64,000 nt of DNA from Enterovirga rhinocerotis (lineage in GTDB: Bacteria; Pseudomonadota; Alphaproteobacteria; Rhizobiales; Beijerinckiaceae): the NCBI RefSeq assembly GCF_004363955.1, contig NZ_SNZR01000013.1, positions 310,001 through 374,000 on the forward strand, in the 5' to 3' direction. A program made the position numbers and the translations under genes. Below the pieces are notes generated by a model. The model did no database searches, was not told the origin of the DNA, and worked only from the letters and a program-made list of their open reading frames with translations. How positions within the stretch are numbered: position 1 is the stretch's first letter; each line of letters starts with the position of its first letter. Positions 45,345-53,484 of the stretch are shown here, one piece after another.

Positions 45345-46247
45345 ATGTCGAGACGGATGCCGCCTCTCAATCCCTTGCACGTCTTCGAGGTCGCCGCACG
45401 GGTCGGAGGATTTGGCAAGGCTGCTGCGGAGTTGAACGTCACGCAATCGGCCGTCAGCCGCCAGATCGCCGTCCTCGAGGACTTTCTGGGCATGCGCCTG
45501 TTTCATCGGGAACGGGCGGGCGCGACGCTGACCGAGGCGGGCCTCGCCTATGCGGCCGACATCTCCGAACCCTTCGCGCGCATCGCGGCGGCGACGGCCC
45601 GGCTGTCGGACGCGAAGACCAGCGAGGCGATCCATGTGCGCGCCTACGCCACGTTCTCGGCGAAGTGGCTCATCCCCCGTCTCACGGCTTTCAAGACGCG
45701 GTATCCGCGCACGAATATCCGCGTCTCGAGCATCGTGAAGGCCGTGGATTTCAGCCGCGAGACCGTCGACGTCGCCATCCAGCTCGGCCGCGGAGGCTGG
45801 CCGGGGACCGAGTCGGCCCTGCTGTTTCCGGATCTGCTGCAGCCGGTCGCGAGCCCGGATGTCGCGCGGGCGCTCGTCGGCGAGCCGCCGGAGGCGCTGG
45901 CGCGTCAGACGCTGCTGCATTCCTATTACCGACGCCGCGACTGGGACGACTGGCTGGGGGCCGCCGGGGTCGAGTCGCTCGATGCGAGCCGGGGCATGGT
46001 CTTCGAGAGCTCCGTCCTGACCTATCAGGCGGCGGCGGAGGGGCTCGGCATCGCGATCGGTCAGCCGACGCTGCTGGATGCCGAGATCCGGGCGGGGCGC
46101 CTCGTTCCCCTGTACGGCCCGCCCGTGCGGCGGGACCTCGGCTATTACGCGGTGTGGCCCTCCGACCGGCGCCTGCCGCGCCGCGTCGAGACCTTCATCC
46201 GCTGGCTCGAACAGGAGGCGAAGGCGTCCGAGCCGGTTCCGGTCTGA
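45345..46247 (+). CDS. LysR-family transcriptional regulator (GcvA-like)
   Basis: The 300-residue regulator has an N-terminal helix-turn-helix in NPLHVFEVAARVGGFGKAAAELNVTQSAVSRQI (seen as VAARVGGFGKAAAELNV and TQSAVSRQIAVLED) and a C-terminal inducer-binding domain. LysR proteins generally activate the divergent operon upon binding a pathway intermediate; here that operon is the acyl-CoA dehydrogenase/ligase/hydrolase set. It is convergent with the downstream binding-protein gene, with ten bases between the stops. Confidence 0.94.
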   Translation: MSRRMPPLNPLHVFEVAARVGGFGKAAAELNVTQSAVSRQIAVLEDFLGMRLFHRERAGATLTEAGLAYAADISEPFARIAAATARLSDAKTSEAIHVRAYATFSAKWLIPRLTAFKTRYPRTNIRVSSIVKAVDFSRETVDVAIQLGRGGWPGTESALLFPDLLQPVASPDVARALVGEPPEALARQTLLHSYYRRRDWDDWLGAAGVESLDASRGMVFESSVLTYQAAAEGLGIAIGQPTLLDAEIRAGRLVPLYGPPVRRDLGYYAVWPSDRRLPRRVETFIRWLEQEAKASEPVPV

Positions 46248-46257
46248 CCCCGCGGGC

Positions 46258-47466
46258 CTATTTGGCGACCGACGGGCAGCCGCCTTCGGCGAGCGGGCGG
46301 AAGGCCTCGTCTCCGGGCACCGTCGCGACGACGTTGTAGAAGTCCCACGGCTTCTTCGATTCCTCGGGCTTCTTCACCTGGAGGAGATACATGTCGCGGA
46401 CGACGCGGCCGTCCTCGCGGAGCTTCGCCCCCTTCGTGTAGAAATCCTCGATCGGAAGCTTGCGCATCTCGGACATGACGGCCTTGGCCTCGTCCGTTCC
46501 GGCGGCCTTCACGCCCTTCAGGTAATGCATGACGGCGCCGTAGACGCCGGCCTGGAGCGAGCCCGGAGCCCTGCCTCCGAAACGCTCCATGAAACGCTTC
46601 GACCAGGCCCGCGTCTCGTCGTTCATGTCCCAGTAGAAGCTGTCGGCGAGCAGGAGACCCTGCGCCTTGTCGAGTCCGAGCGCATTGATGTCGGGCAGGT
46701 TCACGAGCAGCGCGGCGATGTTCATGCCGCCCTGCGTGAGGCCGAATTCGGAGGCCTGCTTGGTGGCGTTGATCATGTCGGTGCCGGCATTGGCGAGCCC
46801 GAGGACCTTCGCGCCGGAGCCCTGGGCCTGGAGCAGGAAGGAGGAGAAATCCGCCGAGCCGAGCGGGTGGCGGGTCGAGCCCTTCACCGTCCCGCCATTG
46901 CTCTTCACGACGCGAGCCGCCTGCTCCTCCAGCGCGTGGCCGAAGCTGTAATCGGCGGTCAGGAAGAACCAGTCCTTCTGGCCCCGCCGCACCACGGCGC
47001 CGGCGACGACGTTGGCATAGGCGTAATTGTCATAGGCCCAGTGCAGCCCGACGGGCGAGCAGGCCTTGCCGGTCAGATCCGGGGTCCCGGGACCGGTGGC
47101 GAGAAAGATCCGGTTCTTCTCGCGCGAGATCTGCTGGACCGACAGGGCGACGCCGGAGGAGACGACCTCGGTGATCGTGTCCACCTGCTCGGTGTCATAC
47201 CAGCGGCGCGCGATGGTCGAGCCGATATCGGTCTTGTTCTGATGGTCGGCGGAGACGATCTGGATCGGCGCGCCGTTGACCGTGCCGCCGAAATCCTCGA
47301 CCGCCATCTGCGCGGCGAGCACGGCGCCGGCCCCGACATTGTCGGCATAGGGGCCGCTCATGTCGGTCAGGACGCCGATCTTGACGACGCCATCGGAAAC
47401 CTGAGCCAGAGCGGGCGCTGCGGCGACCAGCGCAAACAACCCAACGGCAATCAGCCGAGCCCTCAT
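46258..47466 (-). CDS. Branched-chain-type ABC transporter substrate-binding protein
   Basis: The 402-residue periplasmic receptor has the signal RLIAVGLFALVAAAPALAQ, then DGVVKIGVLTDMSGPYAD, the type I receptor start. Further pieces are SADHQNKTDIGSTIARRWYD and FGHALEEQAARVVKSNGG. It belongs to the same superfamily as the receptor at 33166 but differs strongly, so it is not a recent duplication. No permease or ATPase lies next to it; it may use the LivGFHM channel encoded 9 kb away or another one outside the window. The ATG at 47466 follows GGAGGGATGC; an in-frame ATG at 47520 is upstream. Confidence 0.9.
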   Translation of the reverse strand: MRARLIAVGLFALVAAAPALAQVSDGVVKIGVLTDMSGPYADNVGAGAVLAAQMAVEDFGGTVNGAPIQIVSADHQNKTDIGSTIARRWYDTEQVDTITEVVSSGVALSVQQISREKNRIFLATGPGTPDLTGKACSPVGLHWAYDNYAYANVVAGAVVRRGQKDWFFLTADYSFGHALEEQAARVVKSNGGTVKGSTRHPLGSADFSSFLLQAQGSGAKVLGLANAGTDMINATKQASEFGLTQGGMNIAALLVNLPDINALGLDKAQGLLLADSFYWDMNDETRAWSKRFMERFGGRAPGSLQAGVYGAVMHYLKGVKAAGTDEAKAVMSEMRKLPIEDFYTKGAKLREDGRVVRDMYLLQVKKPEESKKPWDFYNVVATVPGDEAFRPLAEGGCPSVAK

Positions 47467-47796
47467 GCATCCCTCCAAGGCGAGGCTCCTGCGGATAAGG
47501 CCTCGTCGAGCCCGCTTCACCGCAATGGCTGTGTCAGTTCAAGTTCGCATCTGGAATGACCGCGTGCAAAAACCTCACGAGGATGGCCGGCCGGCGCGAG
47601 TTGTCGCATCGCCGGACGTGATGGACCGCGCTGGCACTGGAAGAAGTCGCGGCCGTGTTGTCCGGCCGACGACGCGAGCTTTTGAGGAACTCGCCCAGCC
47701 GCTTGAGAGAGACCTGCGTCCTTCGGCTCGGCTGATCTTGAACGGCCCGCCCTTCTTCATGCGGACATGATGCCCCGGTGCGTCTCACCGGGCCTC
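47467..47796. other. Gap without a supportable gene, ending in a hairpin
   Basis: Short frames here have no family resemblance, no good ribosome binding sites and a base pattern unlike the neighbouring genes. The promoter for the minus-strand binding-protein gene must lie in this stretch. At its right end, CCCGGTG-CGTCT-CACCGGG (47774..47792) folds perfectly just after the phosphatase stop and is a likely end of that transcript. In related genomes the gene infA usually follows the phosphatase gene; it is absent here. Confidence 0.5.
47774..47792 (-). terminator. Hairpin after the low-molecular-weight phosphatase gene
   Basis: Seven-base perfect arms CCCGGTG/CACCGGG with a five-base loop lie four bases after the stop codon at 47797 on the minus strand. 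No T-run follows. Confidence 0.5.
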
Positions 47797-48246
47797 TCAC
47801 CCCCGCAGCCGCTCCCGAATCCGCTTGGCGAGACCGTCCCGCACGCCGCGATAGGCGTCCAGCATCTGCTCGCGGGAGCCCTGGACGAGGGTCGGGTCGG
47901 GGGTCGGCCAGTATTCGACCTCGGCGGCGATGCTGCGCGTCAGGTCGAGCGCCTTGTGATGCGCCTCGGGCGAGAGGGTGATGATGAGGTCGAAGTTGAG
48001 GCCTTCCCATTCCTCGAGCTCGTCGGCCGTGCGTGGGCGGTGCTTCGCGGCGTCGATGCCGATCTCGTCCAGGACGGCGACCATGAACTCGTCCTTGACG
48101 CCCTTCCGCACCCCGGCCGACTGCACATAGATGGACTTGCCGAAATAGTGCCGCGCGAGGCCCTCGGCCATCGGCGAGCGCACCTGGTTCATGGCGCACA
48201 TGAACAGAACCGATTGCACGCGCCCACGCTCGGCGGCGTCCGGCAC
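47797..48246 (-). CDS. Low-molecular-weight protein-tyrosine-phosphatase/arsenate-reductase-like protein
   Basis: The 149-residue protein has the phosphate-binding loop FMCAMNQVRSPMAEGLARH (catalytic Cys near residue 17, Arg near residue 23) and the aspartate in WPTPDPTLVQG, characteristic of low-molecular-weight phosphatases. In alphaproteobacteria this family member lies downstream of hisD and UPF0262, as here. Its natural substrate is unknown. It follows UPF0262 by one base and is the last gene of the block. Confidence 0.88.
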   Translation of the reverse strand: MPDAAERGRVQSVLFMCAMNQVRSPMAEGLARHYFGKSIYVQSAGVRKGVKDEFMVAVLDEIGIDAAKHRPRTADELEEWEGLNFDLIITLSPEAHHKALDLTRSIAAEVEYWPTPDPTLVQGSREQMLDAYRGVRDGLAKRIRERLRG

Positions 48247-48247
48247 G

Positions 48248-48742
48248 TCAGCCTCGCCAGTGCAGCGCGAAGATCAGCGTGAAGAGGCGGCGGGCGGTGT
48301 CGAAATCGACCTCCACCTTGCCGTGCAGCCGCTGTTGCAGAAGCTCCGAGGCCTCGTTGTGGAGCCCGCGCCGGCCCATGTCGATCGCCTCGATCTGGGT
48401 GGGGGACGCTGTGCGGATGGCGGCGTAGTAGCTGTCGCAGATCGCCCGGTAGTCGCGGATCACACGCCGCAAGGGGGCGAGGGACAGGTAATGCGTGTAG
48501 CTGCCTTCGCCGCCCTCCTGGCTGATCTCGAAGGCGAGCTTGTTCTCGACGATGGAGAGGCGAAGGCGATAGGGGCCGGGGCCCTCCGGCACGCAGAACG
48601 AGTTCTTCTCGACGATGTCGTAGATCGCGATCGCGCGCTCGTGCTCCTGATCCGGATTGCCGCGCCCGATCGAGGCCTCGTCGAGGGTGACGGCCGTGAG
48701 GCGTTTGCTCGCGGCCTCGTCGGGAGGGACCTCTCCGGTCAT
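48248..48742 (-). CDS. UPF0262 family protein
   Basis: The 164-residue cytoplasmic protein matches UPF0262, an alphaproteobacterial family of unknown function ([32 protein letters not shown] and YHYLSL-type strands, seen here as [17 protein letters not shown]). It has a conserved position after hisD in Rhizobiales. Its ATG overlaps the hisD stop by four bases and it is followed by the phosphatase gene. Confidence 0.9.
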   Translation of the reverse strand: MTGEVPPDEAASKRLTAVTLDEASIGRGNPDQEHERAIAIYDIVEKNSFCVPEGPGPYRLRLSIVENKLAFEISQEGGEGSYTHYLSLAPLRRVIRDYRAICDSYYAAIRTASPTQIEAIDMGRRGLHNEASELLQQRLHGKVEVDFDTARRLFTLIFALHWRG

Positions 48743-50055
48743 GCGCCCGCGTCCGCCCGCCGGCTGGCCTCGAGGCGGATCGCGACCGAACGCGCATGGC
48801 CCTCGAGGCCCTCGACGCGGCCGAGCGTGACGGCGGCGGGGCCGATCGCGGCGAGCGAGGCCGGATCGCAGCGCAGCACCGAGATGCGCTTCATGAAGTC
48901 GAGCACGCCGAGGCCGGACGAGAACCGCGCCGAACGGGCGGTCGGCAGGACGTGGTTCGAGCCGGCCACATAGTCGCCGACGGCCTCGGGGGTGTGCGAG
49001 CCGAGGAAGATCGCCCCGGCATTGCGCACCCGCGCGGCGAGGGCCTCGGCATCCTCGGCCTCGATCTCGAGATGCTCCGGGGCGATCCGGTCGGAGAGAG
49101 GAAGGGCCGCCTCGAGCGAGGGCACGGTGACGATGGCGCCGTGATCGCGCCAGCTCGCCCGCGCGATCTCGGCGCGGGGGAGTGTCGCGAGCTGCGCCTC
49201 GACGGCGGCCGCGACGGCCTCGGCGAGATCGGGCGAGGAGGTGATGAGGATCGACTGCGCCGCCTCGTCATGTTCGGCCTGGGCGAGGAGGTCGGCGGCG
49301 ACCCAGTCGGGATTGGCCGTCGCATCGGCCAGGATCAGCACCTCGGAGGGGCCGGCGATCATGTCGATCCCGACCTGGCCGAAGACGCGGCGCTTGGCGG
49401 CCGCGACATAGGCGTTGCCCGGCCCGACGATCTTCACGACCGGCCTGATCGTCTGCGTGCCGTAGGCGAGGGCGGCGACGGCCTGGGCGCCGCCGATCCG
49501 GTAGATTTCGTCGACCCCGGCGAGCCGCGCGGCCGCGAGGACGAGCGGGTTCAGCTCGCCCCCCGGTGTCGGCACCACCATGACGACGCGCTCGACCCCG
49601 GCGACCTTCGCCGGCACGGCGTTCATCAGAACCGAGGAGGGATAGGAGGCCTTCCCGCCCGGCACGTAGAGCCCGACGGAATCGATCGCGTTCCAGCGCC
49701 AGCCGAGCCGGACGCCTGCCGCGTCCGTCGTCTCGTGGTCCTGGGGGACCTGCGCCCGGTGATAGGCCTCGATGCGGTCCCGCGCGAGGCGGAGCGCCGC
49801 CATCGCCTCGGGCTCGACGGCGGCGACGGCCCGGTCGATCTCGTCGGCGGTGAAGGCGAGCCCCGCGGGCGCGACGGTGTGGCCGTCGAAACGGGCGGTG
49901 TAGTCGATGAGGGCCGCGTCGCCCTGTTCGCGCACGCCCGCGATGATCGAGGCCACGGCCTCGTCGACATCGACGCTGACCTCGCGCTTCTGCGCGAGGA
50001 GAGCCAGGAACCCCTGCTCGAAGCCGGGATCGCCGGCATCGAGCCGGAGAACCAT
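48739..50055 (-). CDS. hisD: Histidinol dehydrogenase
   Basis: The 438-residue zinc enzyme oxidises histidinol to histidine in two NAD-dependent steps. Signatures: [20 protein letters not shown] near residue 125, [12 protein letters not shown] near residue 180, [15 protein letters not shown] near residue 203, [15 protein letters not shown] near residue 225, and [21 protein letters not shown] near residue 355. It is coupled to DUF2948 upstream (TGATG) and UPF0262 downstream (ATGA). The ATG at 50055 is the only sensible start. Confidence 0.97.
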   Translation of the reverse strand: MVLRLDAGDPGFEQGFLALLAQKREVSVDVDEAVASIIAGVREQGDAALIDYTARFDGHTVAPAGLAFTADEIDRAVAAVEPEAMAALRLARDRIEAYHRAQVPQDHETTDAAGVRLGWRWNAIDSVGLYVPGGKASYPSSVLMNAVPAKVAGVERVVMVVPTPGGELNPLVLAAARLAGVDEIYRIGGAQAVAALAYGTQTIRPVVKIVGPGNAYVAAAKRRVFGQVGIDMIAGPSEVLILADATANPDWVAADLLAQAEHDEAAQSILITSSPDLAEAVAAAVEAQLATLPRAEIARASWRDHGAIVTVPSLEAALPLSDRIAPEHLEIEAEDAEALAARVRNAGAIFLGSHTPEAVGDYVAGSNHVLPTARSARFSSGLGVLDFMKRISVLRCDPASLAAIGPAAVTLGRVEGLEGHARSVAIRLEASRRADAGA

Positions 50056-50510
50056 CACGCGCTCCCGAGATCGTGCGCCGGGCGCGCCTTGGCGGCCCAG
50101 ACGGGCCCGAGATCCTGCATCCTCGCCTCCAGGCATTCGAGATCGAGCTCGATCTCGGCGCCGCCGGCGAAGACCAGCGTGGCCGTGCCCGACGGCGCCG
50201 CCGTCTCTTTGAACCGGACGGCGAGAAGCGCAAGGGCCTCGTCGTGCTGGTCGCGGTCGAAGCCGCGGGTGCGCGCCTTCAGAACCCGTTCGAAATGCAG
50301 CCCCGTGAGGCAGCGTCGCGGATCGCTCTCCGAACAGCCCCAGTCGAACCGTCGCGCGACGAGCGCGAAACGTCCGCGCTCGGGCACGTAGGTGAGATCG
50401 CCGACGCGGATGACCGCGTCCTGGAGATGGGCCGAGATGATCGCGAGGTCGTCGTCGTCGAAGGCGACGAGTTTCAGGGTGTCGTCGGATGCGGGGGCCG
50501 GATGAGCCAT
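50055..50510 (-). CDS. DUF2948 family protein
   Basis: The 151-residue cytoplasmic protein matches DUF2948, an alphaproteobacterial family adjacent to hisD and, in many genomes, murA. Typical pieces are LVAFDDDDLAIISAHLQDAV, YVPERGRFALVARRFDW and GAEIELDLECLEARMQDLGP. Function unknown. It is the first gene of this operon in the window; no murA precedes it here. Confidence 0.9.
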   Translation of the reverse strand: MAHPAPASDDTLKLVAFDDDDLAIISAHLQDAVIRVGDLTYVPERGRFALVARRFDWGCSESDPRRCLTGLHFERVLKARTRGFDRDQHDEALALLAVRFKETAAPSGTATLVFAGGAEIELDLECLEARMQDLGPVWAAKARPAHDLGSA

Positions 50511-50668
50511 GACAGGAAGGTGCCCGTGATCTGCTCAAAGGCAGATAGCCATGCCTCCGCGAGGCTGCAATGGCGGGCGGCCCGCGCGATGCGCGCGTGG
50601 GCTCTGCTAGAGATCGGCCGACGGCATCGCTGCGATCCGGCCGCGTGCCGGAACGACGAGGTATCCGA

Positions 50669-51043
50669 ATGAAGTCTTCGACGGTTCTGATCCTGGCCAT
50701 GGCAACGATGGCGGCCAGCCATGCCGCGGCCAATGATTTCAAGCTAGAATATCGGGTGGAGCGGACCGAAGCCGCAGCATTGAGTCTCGACCAATGCGCC
50801 GACATCGTGCGGAAGGAGGCTGCGGAGGCCGGCTATACGCAGTCGGTCGATCGTCATCCGGGCCAGCTCGTGACGGTGACGGGCGGGCCGAGCGGAGGCG
50901 GCTCCTCCTTCATCGTCCATTGCATCGCGGTCGACGGCAAGACCGTCTCCGTCGTCCAGGCCATCGACTATCGCGGCCGGGGCGCGACCGCGAAGAGGTT
51001 CGCCGATCGCGTTCACGCCGCGCTGACCAAGGCGGGACGATAG
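50669..51043 (+). CDS. Hypothetical secreted protein
   Basis: The 124-residue product has a clear Sec signal (VLILAMATMAASHAAA) and a mature part with two cysteines (Cys in SLDQCADIV and HCIAVDG) that could form a disulfide. The mature domain alternates short strands and helices (LEYRVERTEAAALSLDQC and VVQAIDYRGRG). I do not recognise the family with confidence; similar short proteins occur in Hyphomicrobiales. The ATG at 50669 was chosen for its signal peptide. It is divergent from DUF2948. Confidence 0.75.
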   Translation: MKSSTVLILAMATMAASHAAANDFKLEYRVERTEAAALSLDQCADIVRKEAAEAGYTQSVDRHPGQLVTVTGGPSGGGSSFIVHCIAVDGKTVSVVQAIDYRGRGATAKRFADRVHAALTKAGR

Positions 51044-51122
51044 CGTTGCTTTGATGGTCGTCGGTAGGGCTGCGTTCAGCTAGGGCGCGGTAGCCTTCGG
51101 CGTCTCGACAGGGAGAAAAGAC

Positions 51123-51386
51123 GTGAAACGCATTGTGCTGGCGGTGGCCTTGACCGCCATCGCGGCCTCCGCCGTCCCGGCCTCGGCGCAGTATTACGGC
51201 CCGCCGCCTCCCGGCTACGGCTATTACGACCCCTACGGCCCGCCGCGCCGCTACCGCGCGCCGCGCATGAGCGACGTCTGCGCCACCTCGCGCGGAAGCT
51301 GCCCGATCGGCGGGTTCGTGCCCTACGGATCGAGCTGCCGCTGCTTCATCCCCGGCTTCGGCTACAAGCGCGGCGGCGCGATGTAG
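51123..51386 (+). CDS. Small secreted tyrosine/proline-rich, cysteine-containing protein
   Basis: The 87-residue product has a Sec signal (RIVLAVALTAIAASAVPASA), then a run of tyrosine, glycine and proline (QYYGPPPPGYGYYDPYG), and a C-terminal segment with four cysteines (VCATSRGSC and SSCRCFIPGFG). The layout suggests a periplasmic or surface-associated structural peptide. No function is known to me. A GGGAG ribosome binding site precedes the start. Confidence 0.75.
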   Translation: MKRIVLAVALTAIAASAVPASAQYYGPPPPGYGYYDPYGPPRRYRAPRMSDVCATSRGSCPIGGFVPYGSSCRCFIPGFGYKRGGAM

Positions 51387-51470
51387 CGCCCGGTCCTTCG
51401 CCCCCGCCACGGCGCGGCGGGCGAAGCCGCGGTTCATCGATCGTCAACGGCGATGCGCGACCCTTCGCGC

Positions 51471-51653
51471 ATGAAGCTCACTGCGCCGCGCCTCCTCACC
51501 TTCGCCGTCTCCCTCGTCCTGATCGGCCTCGCCGTCGCGACGATGTATTGGAAGGTGCCGACGGTCGGATCCTTCGTGGCCGGGAACCGAACCGGCTTCT
51601 TCATCGGCGCCTATGCCGTCCTGGCCCTCGGCGTGCTGTCGAGGCGGCTGTGA
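51471..51653 (+). CDS. Small inner membrane protein
   Basis: The 60-residue product has two hydrophobic segments (LLTFAVSLVLIGLAVATMYW, residues about 7-26, and FFIGAYAVLALGVLS, about 42-56) with basic ends, like many short alphaproteobacterial membrane proteins. The start is either the ATG at 51471 or an in-frame ATG at 51453, which adds six residues; neither has a strong ribosome binding site. Confidence 0.6.
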   Translation: MKLTAPRLLTFAVSLVLIGLAVATMYWKVPTVGSFVAGNRTGFFIGAYAVLALGVLSRRL

Positions 51654-51769
51654 GGGCAGGCGCTCGCCGGCCCCGGCTTGACCCGGACGTGCCGCCGATG
51701 TCCTGACAGAGCGGAGGAGCCAGGCAGCGACGCTGCGGTCGCTCGGCTCTCCGGGGCGATGGGTTGAGG

Positions 51770-53269
51770 ATGGACAGGGTCGATACCGAAGACCGCGAAG
51801 CCCCCGGCCTCGCTCCGCGGGACAGGCCGGCGCCCGGCGGTTCGACGGGGCTCGCCGCCCTGATGCAGGCGGCGCGGCGAGACCTCGCGCTGCTCAATCA
51901 TCCCCCCGCGAGCTGGGTGCTGCCGAAGGCCGGGCCGGACGGCAGGCCGGTCACGGACGTCCTGATCGTCGGTGGCGGAATGTGCGGCCAGACGGCCGCC
52001 TTCGCCCTCCTGCGCGAGGGCATCTCCAACATCCGCGTCGTCGACAGGGCGCCGCTCGGGCGCGAAGGGCCGTGGGGCACCTTCGCCCGGATGCAGACCC
52101 TGCGGTCGCCGAAGCACCTGACCGGGCCCGATCTCGGCATCCCCTCGCTGACCTTCCGCGCCTGGTGGGAGGCGCAATACGGCGAGGAGGGCTGGCAGCG
52201 CCTCTACAAGGTGCCGCGGCTGGACTGGCTGGCCTATCTGCTCTGGGTCCGCGAGGCCGCCCGGATCCCGGTCGAGAACGAGACGTCGGTCGCGAGCCTC
52301 GAGCCGGCCGGCGCGTTCATCCGCGCCGTGATCGAGGGGCCGCGCGGCCGCGAGACCATCTTCGCCCGCAAGGTCGTCCTCGCCTTCGGCCGGGACAGCG
52401 GCACCGCCCGGCGCATGCCGGCCTTCGCGGCGGGCATCTCGTCCGAGCGCCTCTTCCACTCCTCCGACGCGATCGACTTCGCGCGCTTCGCCGGCGGGCG
52501 CATGGCGGTTCTCGGCGCCTCGGCCTCCGCCATCGACAATGCCGCGACGGCGCTCGAGGCGGGCGTGCCGGAAGTGACGCTGTTCGTGCGGCGGAGCCAT
52601 TTCCCGCAGGTCAACAAGTCGAAATGGGCGTCCTTCCCCGGCTTCCTGCGGGCCTACGCCTCGCTGTCCGACGAGCAGCGCTGGGGCTTCTACACCTACA
52701 TCATGGGCGAGGGCACGCCGCCGCCGCATGAATCGGTGCTGCGCTGCGCGCGGCACCCCGGGTTCTCGATCCGCTTCGGCGAGGGCTGGACCGGCATCGA
52801 GGAGAACGAGGCCGGCCTCGTGGTTGAGACGGCGAAGGGCCGCTACCCGGTCGACGCGGCCGTGATCGCCATCGGCTTCGGGATCGATCTCGACGAGCGG
52901 CCCGAACTCGCAGCCTTCCGCGGCCGCTTCCTCGTCTGGCGGGACCGCGTCCCGGCCGAGGCCGCGGTCCGCCATCCCGAGCCGGCGCTCTTCCCCTATC
53001 TCGGCGACGGCATGCAGATGCTGGAGCGCGAGCCGGGCTCGCTGCCGCAGCTCTCCCGCCTGCACGTCTTCAACTGGGCCAACACCATGAGCCAGGCGGC
53101 GCTCGCCGGAGACATTCCCGGCCTCGGCATCGGCGCGACGCGGCTCGCCCAGGCCCTGGTGCGCGACCTCTTCGCGGAGGATGCGCCGGCCTTCCGGGAG
53201 CGGATGCTCGCGGCCGAGGACGACGAGCTCGTGCCGACCGCCTATTTCGTTCCGCGCGAGGGGCGCTGA
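51770..53269 (+). CDS. FAD/NAD(P)-binding flavoprotein (monooxygenase-like)
   Basis: The 499-residue protein has a dinucleotide fold at residues about 65-95 (DVLIVGGGMCGQTAAFALL), a second one with MAVLGASASAIDNAATAL near residue 245, and the aromatic/sugar-flavin style FYTYIMGEGTPP and VIAIGFGIDLDERPEL. This two-domain layout is seen in flavin monooxygenases and related flavoproteins, but the Baeyer-Villiger fingerprint is not evident. Substrate unknown. The ATG at 51770 was taken; a TTG six bases upstream is in frame. Confidence 0.82.
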   Translation: MDRVDTEDREAPGLAPRDRPAPGGSTGLAALMQAARRDLALLNHPPASWVLPKAGPDGRPVTDVLIVGGGMCGQTAAFALLREGISNIRVVDRAPLGREGPWGTFARMQTLRSPKHLTGPDLGIPSLTFRAWWEAQYGEEGWQRLYKVPRLDWLAYLLWVREAARIPVENETSVASLEPAGAFIRAVIEGPRGRETIFARKVVLAFGRDSGTARRMPAFAAGISSERLFHSSDAIDFARFAGGRMAVLGASASAIDNAATALEAGVPEVTLFVRRSHFPQVNKSKWASFPGFLRAYASLSDEQRWGFYTYIMGEGTPPPHESVLRCARHPGFSIRFGEGWTGIEENEAGLVVETAKGRYPVDAAVIAIGFGIDLDERPELAAFRGRFLVWRDRVPAEAAVRHPEPALFPYLGDGMQMLEREPGSLPQLSRLHVFNWANTMSQAALAGDIPGLGIGATRLAQALVRDLFAEDAPAFRERMLAAEDDELVPTAYFVPREGR

Positions 53270-53297
53270 GGAGGCCGCGTGGAGACCGTGCTTGGTT

Positions 53298-53449
53298 TTC
53301 ACCCTCCCCTGGAGGGGGAGGGTCGGCGGCGAAGCCGACGGGGTGGGGTGAACCCACCTTTCATCTTCGACCGCTTCGTCGAGACCGATGGCGGGTTACA
53401 CCCCACCCCGGACCTTCGGTCCGACCCTCCCCCTCCAGGGGAGGGTGAT
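53298..53449. repeat. Dispersed palindromic repeat, family 2, copy B
   Basis: TTCACCCTCCCCTGGAGG with GGGTCGGCGGCGAAGCCG and GGGGTGGGGTGAA form one arm; CACCCCACCCCGGACC with TTCGGTCCGACCCTCCCC the other. The arms can pair with each other across a centre of about 48 bases. Copy A at 28137..28279 is the same mosaic in reverse. It sits in the 215 bases between two same-strand genes and ends 35 bases before the glycosyltransferase start. Confidence 0.88.
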
Positions 53450-53484
53450 CCGGATCGGCCGGCGCGTGGCGGGCTGACGGGCGG

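Noticed and set aside
47575-47760. A 61-codon minus-strand frame in the gap after the phosphatase gene
   Set aside because: No ribosome binding site, no motif and a composition typical of random frames; does not resemble infA.
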